DNA of 64,000 nucleotides from Tetraselmis striata (Eukaryota; Chlorophyta; Chlorodendrophyceae; Chlorodendrales; Chlorodendraceae). Location: contig VCJN01001994.1 in assembly GCA_006384855.1 (NCBI GenBank), positions 1-64,000 on the forward strand, written 5' to 3'. A program made the position numbers and the translations under genes. Shown here piece after piece: positions 43,101 to 51,536 of the stretch; positions within the stretch are counted from its first letter, which is position 1, and each line of letters opens with the position of its first letter. The notes beneath the pieces were generated by a model. It saw only the letters and a list, made by a program, of their open reading frames with translations, searched no databases and was not told the DNA's origin.

Positions 43101-43942
43101 AGGACTATTTGTCAGCAATGTCCGCCTTGCAGATTGACAGCAAGCTAATAAACAAGATCAAAGCTGCCTACATCACTGATGTTGCCTACAGTCATGGACG
43201 CACCCCCAACGGTGTGCGACAAGATGAGACTGATGGTCTCTACTACATGGCAGATAAGGTCTGTATACCCAATGATTCTGAACTGAGAAAACTCATCATT
43301 GAGGAGTATCATGTTGGTAATGGACACCCCAACCATACCCGCACTCTTGCCAACATACTGCGTATGTTTTGGTGGCCACGCATGAATACCACAGTCAAGC
43401 ATTACTGCAAACACTGTGATACTTGCGTTAGAATCAAAGCAGCTACCACCAAGCCTCATGGTTCTTTATTTCCCTTGCCAAAGGCAACCAAGCCTTGGGA
43501 GATAATCTCAATGGATTTTATAACCAACTTACCTGAGGTGGATGGCTATGATGCTATTGCTACGTTTGTTGATACATTCACCAAACAGTCACATTTTGTG
43601 CCATGCAATATTAAGATTGATGCGACACAGCTGGCCAGATTATATTTGGACAATATTTACAGACACCATGGTCTCAGCAGATGTATCATCTCTGACAGAG
43701 ATCCCAGGTTCACTTCAGTGTTCTGGAAATCATTGTTTACAGCTCTGCAAACTAAGCTAAATATTTCCAGCGCTTATCACCCGCAAACTGACGGTCAAAC
43801 TGAACGCACCCACAGAACTATTGAGCAAATATTACGTGCGTTTGTTCACAAGCAACATGACTCTTGGTTAAGTCATTTGGCTCTTGCTGAATTTTCTTAC
43901 AACAATTCAGTCCATTCAGCAACACATTATGCCCCCTTTTGA
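40037..43942 (+). CDS. pol: Gypsy pol: protease, reverse transcriptase, RNase H, integrase; extra methyltransferase-like domain
   Basis: The open frame continues directly from gag after TGA. Numbered from 40061, residues about 145-255 hold an unusual domain: FDACASAYDAVCSDYCSAEK, PFLQQDIKGKTVFINPVYND and FDTRGIIVMPRWSS. The protease motif SVLVDSGATLNF is near 358. Reverse transcriptase runs about 560-780 (LRMCIDYRQLNKYTKK, VYSALDLALGYHQL, FILVYLDDVLIFSN). RNase H has VVATDASKYALGAVLL near 865. Integrase has an HHCC zinc region (GHPNHTR, CKHCDTC) near 1085-1120 and the D,D,E core (ISMDFITNLP, IISDRDPRF, TDGQTERTHR). The frame ends HSATHYAPF* because of an extra base in CCCCCTTTT near 43935. 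It would otherwise be complete. Confidence 0.95.
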   Translation, partial: RCWATCQPVPLNVIETIDTDMSPSPCKHACTAKLPAQPLHEIEDTDVDMVEHCAPAALNPSDSQPEHEAHGCSCAHSHLVADIEDETGCRENVDKNVKDKKTHAKLHAKLTIMQKRSRVRRMRTKNNNQKNDTEMDKYAKPNTCPTDSVVFDQAEFKRLNYACGPVTFDACASAYDAVCSDYCSAEKPFLQQDIKGKTVFINPVYNDTALPILQHFEMQRQESPFDTRGIIVMPRWSSQLGQSWKPLLSKYKKIHSYPPGTYLFHTPSSATDTEPMGPTEWYVDVYLADYTVEERSAQAINDVVTTEELKTMLAEQQGKEYKPKATKSHQSRMMTEKCFVTSKSDHDLLLLHPTCAEFNITPSVLVDSGATLNFASTKYVKENKIPTTPLQNKVRVILADGRMVLASQKITLELNINNYTIPIDFTVTPLQHNFNLVLGMQFLKQHNPHVDWESGLMTFSTGLKVQCQTEPRQANVRMVHANAMAREIAKHDPDTVYFCAIVKQYNATKESDELDIDDEINTIDTDQSAAYTAQIRDLLRKHKPICSPLDNLPQLRPGLDHEIPLVPDAQVPAGKIYRLSPAELEELRTQLNSFLEKQFIQESFSPYAAPVLFARKANGGLRMCIDYRQLNKYTKKVEFPVPPADALLDMLSGATVYSALDLALGYHQLRINPPDVPKTAFRTVYGQFEWLVMPFGLTSAPSSFQRLMTSILQPHKHTFILVYLDDVLIFSNSLEEHLQHLDTALTMLESNDIRLRLQKCWFAKNELEYLGHMVSHAGLRPSPNKIKAVQDWPRPKNVQNVQQYLGFCNFYRRYVRNYSAIAAPLYALTRKDNIFDWTVECQAAFVKLKQALCQSPVLASPVTGKDAEFVVATDASKYALGAVLLQANADGHLHPCSYYAKTLQAAQTNYPTYDQELLGVVCALKEWRCYLEGSRRITVITDHATLRHLPTQEGLGRRHALWLHEISPYMAVNPQTNEPVLQILYRKGADNEADALSRRPDLHYALTEYENQLVEADLEQMQDYLSAMSALQIDSKLINKIKAAYITDVAYSHGRTPNGVRQDETDGLYYMADKVCIPNDSELRKLIIEEYHVGNGHPNHTRTLANILRMFWWPRMNTTVKHYCKHCDTCVRIKAATTKPHGSLFPLPKATKPWEIISMDFITNLPEVDGYDAIATFVDTFTKQSHFVPCNIKIDATQLARLYLDNIYRHHGLSRCIISDRDPRFTSVFWKSLFTALQTKLNISSAYHPQTDGQTERTHRTIEQILRAFVHKQHDSWLSHLALAEFSYNNSVHSATHYAPF

Positions 43943-44642
43943 GGCAATTTATGGCATGATGCCACTGACACCACCTGATCTGATTGCTACTGCCAACCAA
44001 GATGCACGCAACACAGTTGCAAATATTCAAGATATTCACATGTTGATTACTGAGCAACTGAACCTTGCTGATGAATATCAAAAGGTCTATGCCGACCGCA
44101 AAACCAGCCCTGTTGAGTTCGCAGAAGGAGACAAAGTCTGGCTCTCAACGGAGCACTTGCTCATACGCAACCAGCCGGCGCGCAAGTTCCGACAGCGCTA
44201 CATCGGCCCCTACCCGGTCACAGCCAAGATCTCCAGTTAGGCGTATCGTCTGCGCCTGCCACCGCCGTTCGACTGCCACAATGTGTTTCACATCAGTCGA
44301 CTGCGCCAGTGCGTCAACCCAGATGCACCGCCCGATACAATACCGTCCAGTGTGGAGCCCCCTGTCGACGAGTTCGTCGTTGAACGCGTGCTCGATTTCT
44401 CTATCGAGCGCCGCGAGGATCTGTACAAGCGAGGACTCTGCCTCGTCTTTCTGGTGCGTTGGCTGAACTACGACTCAAGTCATGACAGCTGGGAGCCATA
44501 CAGCGCGCTGCGACGTGTCGAGGCGCTACACGATTTCGCGAGGACGAGCCGACGTCTGCAAGACACGCTACGCTCAAAGGAATACGCCAACCTGCGAGCG
44601 CGCCACCCGTCGCGTTTTCCAGAGTCCATCCCGGAGCGTTGA
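43935..44642 (+). pseudogene. Integrase C-terminus with chromodomain, displaced by frameshift
   Basis: The new frame resumes with FEAIYGMMPLTPPDLIATAN, KVYADRKTSPVEFAEGDKVW (GPY/F-type module ending RQRYIGPYPV) and a TAG at 44238. It continues with YRLRLPPPFDCHNVFHISRL and a chromodomain, FLVRWLNYDSSHDSWEPYSA, ending at 44642. Chromodomains target chromovirus insertion to chromatin marks such as methylated histone H3. One frameshift and one stop separate it from the rest of pol. Confidence 0.9.
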
Positions 44643-44749
44643 CACGTACTGTTGCTGAGACACTGCTATATCACGCTTCCACCGCCAACCGACATCTGCG
44701 CCAGGCCTTCGGCGACGCGAAAAGACACTTTCCAGTTCGTCATTTATCA

Positions 44750-44761
44750 GAGGGGTGGGAA
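44750..44761 (+). promoter_or_regulatory. Polypurine tract
   Basis: AGAGGGGTGGGAA-like purine run abuts the 3' LTR, as needed for plus-strand priming. Confidence 0.7.
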
Positions 44762-45112
44762 TGTTAGGGTTGCGCCTAGCGACTACCCTAATACCACCTG
44801 CGACGTTTTATGGCCAAGTAATCTTACTGTTGTACTGCTGATATTTCAGCACGCGTATTATGTACTGGTACGGCCACAACCAGGCGCCAGTAATAAATAT
44901 TCCTTGTAACCTAAATACAGTACGCGCTACAACTCCTAATCATCAGGATAGCGCTACTAGCTGCCTGTCCGCGGTGCCCAGTTGGACCGCTATAGGATAA
45001 ATATCCAATGCCACCAGCATGTTGTAAGAGATTTCATCCTGCAACCAACTCAATTCGCCAAACGCTACGAGTAAGAGCCCTGTTTCACTAAGTACTGCCA
45101 CGAGTACTTACA
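44762..45112 (+). repeat. 3' LTR of the gypsy element
   Basis: Matches the 5' LTR at every position I compared, and is followed by the target duplication AGCGC. Confidence 0.93.
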
Positions 45113-46300
45113 AGCGCAGCCTCGCTCGCCTCGACAACCCCCTCAGCCCGATCAGTCGCCTCGACCACGGCCTCCTCCGCCTCTTGACGCGGCGCATCAG
45201 GCGCATCATCGTCGCCTGGCAGGGCGTCCCCCCCCGCAACGGCGCCGTCGGCGGTGGCCGACGCCGTCGTGGCGGGGTGTTGTGAGGAGGTGGCCCTAGA
45301 CATAGGTGGGGCCGGCACCGCCATGTGTTGCTCCACATGCGGTGCGGTTCCTGACGCGACAGCTCCGTCGCACCAGTACCGGCGCCGGCACCCCACGCCT
45401 GCTGGGCTTACCACCAACCGGCATGTTTCCTTTGGGAGGCAGTTCATCCGCGTCGGAGGTGAGCGGCGGTGCCTGTGTGGGTGTGGATACTGCCCGGCCA
45501 TTAGGGCTCCCGCCGCCTGCCGCTCCGCCGACCCACGCCGCGGCGTGTGCTGCGCCCCGCATAGTCGCCTCGAATATAATATACATGACGCGGGGACGGG
45601 GGGGGGGGGGGGGGGGGGGGGGGGATTCGTGCGTTTCGTATGTCGGCGGAAAGGCGTGCGAAGCTGCGGGCTGGCAAAGGTGGTGGAAGTAAGCGTGGCG
45701 GCGTCGGCGGCGTATTACCGTGCGTGCATGCGTGCGCAACCCCGCGGCAGCAAGCGCCGGACTCGGCGTGTGCCGACGGCAGAGCTGCGAAGCCATGGAC
45801 ACGGTACGGGATGCCAAGTCTGGCTAAGCAACTGCCGAGGCTGGCGGCTTAACCCCCATGTCCGGCGGTTGAGGGACGGAAAGTGCGTAGAAGTTGATCG
45901 GCAAACCGGGCATATAAGCCTGGCTGTGCTAGGTTCCTATTAAGTAATGGCGGTTTGTGCTAAGTAATTCGTAGGGGTGGACCATGCAGCGCAGGTAGGG
46001 GGCGGTATAAATGAGGCCGGGCACATATACTGCTCCACGAAACGACACTGTCGCACGTGTAGTTGAATAGACGCCCCCCCCCCCCCCCCCCCGCCGGGTC
46101 GGCCCGCTGGGTCGGCCCGCCGACCCGCCACGGCATGTAATATCTGTCATGCATCGCCGGGGTATGTGTGAGTGGATGCCCCGCCGCCACATCCCCCCCC
46201 CCCCCCCCATTTACACTTGTGCACTCATTAAGTTTGGGCTGGTTTCGGAGCAGTACATGTACGTATGTATATACATACAATGGAACGTAGGACCTGCGCG
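45113..46300. other. GC-rich stretch with poly(G)27, poly(C)19 and poly(C)16
   Basis: Tracts lie at 45598-45624, 46074-46092 and 46193-46208. Long ORFs occur on both strands at 45088-45943. The minus-strand frame (acidic, EAEEAVVEATDRAEGVVEAS) stays open across the gypsy insertion into 38690-38600 once the element is removed, so the target may have been an ORF. The plus strand is equally open, so I do not call a gene. Confidence 0.4.
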
Positions 46301-46309
46301 GAAAGAGGC

Positions 46310-47460
46310 GGGGCTGGCGGAGTGCGTTGGGGGTGCGTAGAGTAGCGTGTTGGTGAGATTCGGGGTGCATCGGACGCCGGATGCCCATCCACCCAGCGTA
46401 AAAGACGCGTACGTAATATTCACACTATATATATATTCACACGCAAATGTGTGAAAACCGGACATTCCGTGCCGGATGGGTGGGAATACGGCGTCCGATG
46501 CAGCCAAAACCCCAGCAACACGCTATTCTATGCACCGCCAATGCACTCCGCCAGCACCGCCTCATTCTCTGTCGATTTCGAAAACGCCTTCACATTATCC
46601 ACCGCTAATTGCAATTGCCACCGTGTAATGTTGTCACGATGTGCGCACACAACAACACTTACTACCGGTTCCGACGCGGATGGAGGCGAGGCTTGCGGAG
46701 TGCGTTGGGGGTGCGTAGAGTAGCGTGCTGCAAATAATTGGGGTGCATCGGACGCCGGATGCCCATCCACCCGGCGTAAAAGACGCGTAATATTCACACT
46801 TTATTAACACACAAATGTGTGAAAACCGGACATTCCGTGCCGGATGGGTGGGAATACGGCGTCCGATGCAGCCAAAACCCCAGCAACACGCTATTCTATG
46901 CACCGCCAATGCACTCCGCCAGCACCGCCTCATTCTCTGTCGATTTCGAAAACGTCTTCACATTATCCACCGCTAATTGCAATTGCCACCGTGTAATGTT
47001 GTCACGATGTGCGCACACAACAACACTTACTACCGGTTCCGACGCGGATGGAGGCGAGGCTTGCGGAGTGCGTTGGGGGTGCTTAGAGTAGCGTGCTGCA
47101 AATAATTGGGGTGCATCGGACGCCGGATGCCCATCCACCCGGCGTAAAAGACGCGTAATATTCACACTTTATTAACACACAAATGTGTGAAAACCGCACA
47201 TTCCGTGCCGGATGGGTGGGAATACGGCGTCCGATGCAGCCAAAACCCCAGCAACACGCTATTCTATGCACCGCCAATGCACTCTGCCAGGACCGCCTCA
47301 TTCTCTGTCGATTTCGAAAACGCCTTCACATTATCCACCGCTAATAATTGCAATTGCCACCGTGTAATGTTGTCACGATGTGCGCACACAACAACACTTA
47401 CTACCGGTTCCGACGCGGATGGAGGCGAGGCTTGCGGAGTGCACTGGCGGTGCACAGACT
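46310..47460. repeat. 368-bp tandem array of palindromic units
   Basis: Unit starts at 46451, 46819 and 47187 (GTGAAAACCG) are exactly 368 bp apart, with a partial right arm at 46310-46440. In each unit the left arm (CGTCCGATGCAGCC, AACACGCTATTCTATGCACC, GCACTCCGCCAGC) is the inverse of the right arm (GCGGAGTGCG, GGTGCGTAGAGTAGCGTG, GGGTGCATCGGACG), about 80 bp each. Each unit is thus a MITE-like palindrome. The ~90-aa ORFs repeated in each unit are a by-product. Confidence 0.8.
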
Positions 47461-48238
47461 AGCGGGAGACTAGATCCATTGTCGCTTATTTACAAGCACG
47501 GGCGGTGCTGCCAGACCTGATCGTCTACGGCCGATATAATATTCACACTATATTAACATCGGTGCACACCGCCGCACACCGCCGCACAACGCTGCGCGCG
47601 CACATTCGTCGCGCACATATACGCGCGCCCTACCGTACACATTATCCCGGATTCACTCGCCGTATCCATTACGCCGTGCTACTTCAACAATAAACATTGC
47701 AAAATTACACCGACACAATGCCGCACCGACTAGCTCTTGACAATACGTGCATATAAATAGTAGTGGCGCGCTGCTCCTCGCCTCCGATGTGTCGTTGACT
47801 GCTGCGGAAGGCGGTCGTCGACTGGGTGTTAGTTTCTCCACCTCGGCCGCCCCCCCCCCTTCACCGCTCACAGCGCCATGGCCGACCTCGCCCCCCCGGG
47901 CAAAAGTGGGCGGCGAGCCTTGTTGTCTCGCGTGTCCGCGCCGCCGGCATCGAGGAGGACGAGAAAGACATGAGGAAACGCGTGACAAGGTGGGCGCGCA
48001 ACAAAACACTCCATCCTCCACATTAGCACGCACCCACTCGTGGCTAACTTGTGCCGCGCGCAGGTTCGTCCGGGAGCGCTGTAAGGCCCACCTCAACGCC
48101 AAGGCTTCCACAGTGCCAGCGGCGCAACTCGTGGTGGCCGAGGAGGCCGCATCCTCAGCTGCTTAAAGGCGAAACGATTGTGGCTTGTTGTGGGTGTCTG
48201 GGCACAGGGGGCGTCCCGACGCGAAGGTAAGGAAGCTC

Positions 48239-48484
48239 ATGGCGGCGTCGTCGACGGCACAGCCTCCCGGGGTGGTGAAGACACTGACGGATGACAAGAA
48301 GCGGAAGAGGCCAGTGAAGAAACGCCGAGGTAAGAAACTGACGGTCGCGGAGTCGGAGGCGGAGTCGGAGGCGCAGGCGCAGGCGGAGGCGGAGGCGGAG
48401 GCGGAGGCGGAGGCGGAGGCGGAGGCAGCGAGATCGTCGAAGCGGAGGGTCCCCCGGGCACGCAAGAACAAGAACAAGCAGTAG
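48239..48484 (+). CDS. Small basic ORF with (Ala-Glu)n repeat, unrecognised
   Basis: An 81-aa frame starts MAASSTAQPPGVVKTLTDDK, has a strong nuclear-localisation-like stretch KKRKRPVKKRRGKK, then ESEAESEAQAQAEAEAEAEA from a GGAGGC hexanucleotide repeat, and ends RRVPRARKNKNKQ. It may be the last exon of something larger. Just upstream, plus-strand frames RAAGIEEDEKDMRKRVTR (to about 47998) and FVRERCKAHLNAKASTVPAA (from about 48064) join neatly over a short GT-AG intron but end in TAA at 48166. I cannot name a family, and composition bias makes it doubtful. Confidence 0.25.
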   Translation: MAASSTAQPPGVVKTLTDDKKRKRPVKKRRGKKLTVAESEAESEAQAQAEAEAEAEAEAEAEAARSSKRRVPRARKNKNKQ

Positions 48485-49193
48485 CCCCCGCCCCCTTACC
48501 CCCCTCCCCTCACTCCCCCGGCGGGAGCGGCGGCGGGGGGGGGGGGGGGGTGCGGCGGGGGGACCACGCCCGCCCGCCTCCCCCCCCCCCCCCCCCCCGG
48601 GCCACATTCCCCGATGGCAGCTGTCGCGAATATTGTAATTCGAACATTCTTCGGCAAACCGCTGCCTGCCCCCGCCCTCCCCCTCGCGAATATTTATGTA
48701 ACGTGAGCACTCTTTGGCAAAACATGGCAGCCAAACCGCCCATCTGATGACCTTTGATCGGACGGCTGGCATGCCCGTTCAGCAGTACTAGCTATAATGT
48801 ACACAAAATTCCCCAGTGTTACCAAATACGTACGGCTGCGATTTGCGCTCCCATGTACTAATAGTCGTAGTTATCCACAGGACGACTAGTCATCGTGCCC
48901 GGGTTCGTACTAGATACCCGGTACCGGCTTAATAAATATATCGCGTACTACCCGGTACTACACGGACAACCTTGTATCTTATACGTCAGTGCCATGTAAC
49001 GCTTCACCGGGCTGGTACGACTACCATAATGATGACAAAAAGGATTTATCGCCCGCCGGCAATAACGCCGGATGTACTCGCACGTAACTGGATGGACGTG
49101 CCGCCACCAGCAGCAGCCTTCACGGATAAATAATAGTCGCTAGTAGTAGTGCTTCGTCACCCGTATGTCACATCTGAATCTCACAGTGTTGGT

Positions 49194-50830
49194 TGCGCGC
49201 CATGGTGGCGTGCGGCACGAGCCGGAAATGCAGGCCAGTAGAAGCAGCAAGGGTAGCAAAGCCCAAGTTGGCGACGAGCGCCCAGCAAAGCAACGGCACA
49301 AGCACGAGTAGGACGAGTACAGCTGCGCGCACGAGCGCGCGAGCGCGCCGAGTACAGTCGGGTGAAGTACTGGTGCACTGTACCCGACGCGATGGTAACT
49401 CGTACCATGTACCTTTACTGGCGATGCACGTACGTTACGAGGGGTGGACACGCAACAACTCGCGATGACAGCGATGTACTGCTGCTGTCAGCACCAGCGG
49501 TGGTTGTTTCGCCCCCTTGCGCGAAGAGCGGCGGGTGAAACGCACAACGCTGAGGGCGCGGAAATGTGGAACCCTGTGTGGTCGTGCCGTACCGGTTCAG
49601 GTGTGTCGGGGTCGGTTGTCGGCGACGTCGCAGAAGACCCGCCGACTCGGTAAGCAGCTGTCGCCGTGGGTCGTTCTCCACGGAGAGCGGTGAGCCGGCC
49701 GCCGCTGCTGCACCAGCGGCGGCTGCTGACCACCCCACAAAGCGCAGGCTTAGGATGATGCCACGAAACGCACAAGTCGCGTTAGGTGGCGGAGCTGTCC
49801 CCCGGCGGGCAGCTCGTGTTGTCACAGATGCGTTGCCGTGACGTTGAAAGCGGGTTGGCCGGCGTAGAGGCCCTTGGAGCCTATGCCGGCACGTAACGAT
49901 GCCAATGATGTCGGAGCGAGGGTGACGACGAGGCGGCCGCTGCTGCTGCACCAGCGACGGCCGCCGAAGTCCCAAACCCAGAGTTGGCCAAGGGTAGATA
50001 CGTACACCACGAGACGCCAGGCACGCCAGGTGGTAGAGCTGCCCCCCGGCGGGCAGCTGCAGGTTGTCGTGGTCCTTGTGACGACGACGTTGGAGTAGGA
50101 GACGTCGGAGACGCATCGGCACGGGCCGCACAAACGCCTCCCACTGCGACCACAGCAAACGTTGCTGAAGCTTCATTGGGGCGAGGGCAACGGGCCCTCT
50201 CAAAACGCCGGCGCGTGAGCGGCGCCACCCATGTAACAAGCCAATTACGGGAGTAGTTCCGGAATAACCACAGCATGTAACGACCGTTGATGCCACGGCG
50301 CCCTGCTGCGAGGACACGGGGACTGGGTTGCAGTGTCTTGCGGGACAACAAGTGGTCGCCCCGACGACACGGACGTCCTCCTCCGTCCGCGCCGATTTGT
50401 TGCGGTGGGCGTAGTTGTCGTCGTTGACAACCATGACGAGCAGCGGCCATGGTGCCGAGCGCGTCCACCTCACCTAAACCTCAAGAGTTGACTACTGCGA
50501 GAGGGCGCTCCACTGCGGGAGCCCCAGAGGCCTGTATTGCGACTCGACTTCGGGTGTTGAGGTTTAAACCCCCCCAACGGGGACCCCCAAGCTCCAATTC
50601 CTTGCCGTGCGCATCGCCATCCGAAAACGTCCCAGCTGCAAAGCCAGGGCAAAAACGGAAAACGACCTCGGGCGCACGAGTAGGGAAAACCATACTACCG
50701 AGGGGCTGTCTGTCGCTGCCTGATGTTGTAACGCATGTGCGCGGCACGACGACTCACTACCGGGTGGATGAACCTCGGTGCGGACTTGTTCAGCCTGAGT
50801 GACCTTCGCGCGCACAAGTACGCGTAGCCC
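49194..50830. repeat. Repeat X, copy 2
   Basis: Second copy of 8251-9850, collinear throughout with scattered indels. Relative to copy 1 there is an extra GCCGCCGCTGCTGCACCAGC block at about 49700. From 48599 to 49193 I see only A/T-richer sequence and no gene. Confidence 0.55.
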
Positions 50831-50839
50831 TGCCGAAGG

Positions 50840-51045
50840 CATCGAGCTAGAAGATGGCAGACGAGCTGCTGGTGGCTGTCCTAAGTAGCTCCCCGGCCGG
50901 GAGCGCAGGGCTCGCGGGCGATGGGGTAGCCCGTACCAAACCCCGATGGTAACGGCTTGAAACCACTACAGACCGTACGGGTCGCACTAGGACAGCTACA
51001 GTCCGTTAGGAAACCCCATAAACACGTTTAGATCATACTCGTGGT
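50840..51045 (+). repeat. Repeat A fragment, right of X copy 2
   Basis: Matches 7795-7995 and 9868-10075 (GTGGCTGTCCTAAGTAGCTC, GACCGTACGGGTCGCACTAG). X is therefore followed by A sequence in both copies, suggesting X plus A form one larger element. Confidence 0.6.
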
Positions 51046-51536
51046 CGCTAAAGATCCTTACAAAAAATTGCGTGGCGATTGCGGTATAGTCGGCTACCAG
51101 TATCCCCATTTCCTGATATCGCCTTCTGCTGCGAATAGGTCATGATGTAAATATAAGTATGCCCATAGTCGCCGTACATGCAGTAGTGGTGTAGTGCAGT
51201 CGCCGTGCGGCGCGGGCGGGCGGCGCGTCCGGCCGCATCATATTCAAGCCAAGGCAAGGTGAATGGCTCCCGGACGACCCGCCCCTGCTTTTGCAGTCAC
51301 ACTTGCTTTGCCCGCGCCCGATCTGCGCGGGCTGCTACTTCCCGATACCGCCGCCGGTCGCCCTGGCCTGGCGACCAGCTGCCCCGCAGTTGCGGATGCC
51401 ATAGCCCCCAGCGTGTATCAGCAGGTGGGGGCGGACACGCGGGGCGGGGGTTACATTCCGCAGGGGGCGTGGCTGCGGCGACCCTCGATAGGCCTGACAG
51501 GGTGTGCGCCGCTTGCCAGGCGGGCGGCCGGTTGAC

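Larger units (their letters stand above)
38691..45112 (+). mobile_element. Ty3/gypsy chromovirus retrotransposon, full length
   Basis: LTRs 38691-39041 and 44762-45112 (351 bp each) look identical by eye, start TGTTAG and end TTACA. The 5-bp target duplication AGCGC lies on both sides. Internal order is leader, gag, protease, reverse transcriptase, RNase H, integrase and chromodomain. Codon use is markedly more A/T-rich than in the surrounding DNA. Gag and pol share one frame, separated by TGA. The integrase region carries a frameshift and a stop. Confidence 0.95.

Noticed and set aside
45254..45943. 229-aa plus-strand ORF in GC-rich DNA
   Set aside because: It runs through a poly(G) tract, has antisense ORFs of equal length, and shows no domain.
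46451..47462. Repeated ~90-aa ORFs with identical sequence
   Set aside because: They are copies carried by the 368-bp tandem repeat, with no sign of selection and no known motif.
48155..48772. Long minus-strand Arg/Leu-rich ORF
   Set aside because: It is the antisense of the GGAGGC hexanucleotide repeat and of homopolymer tracts.
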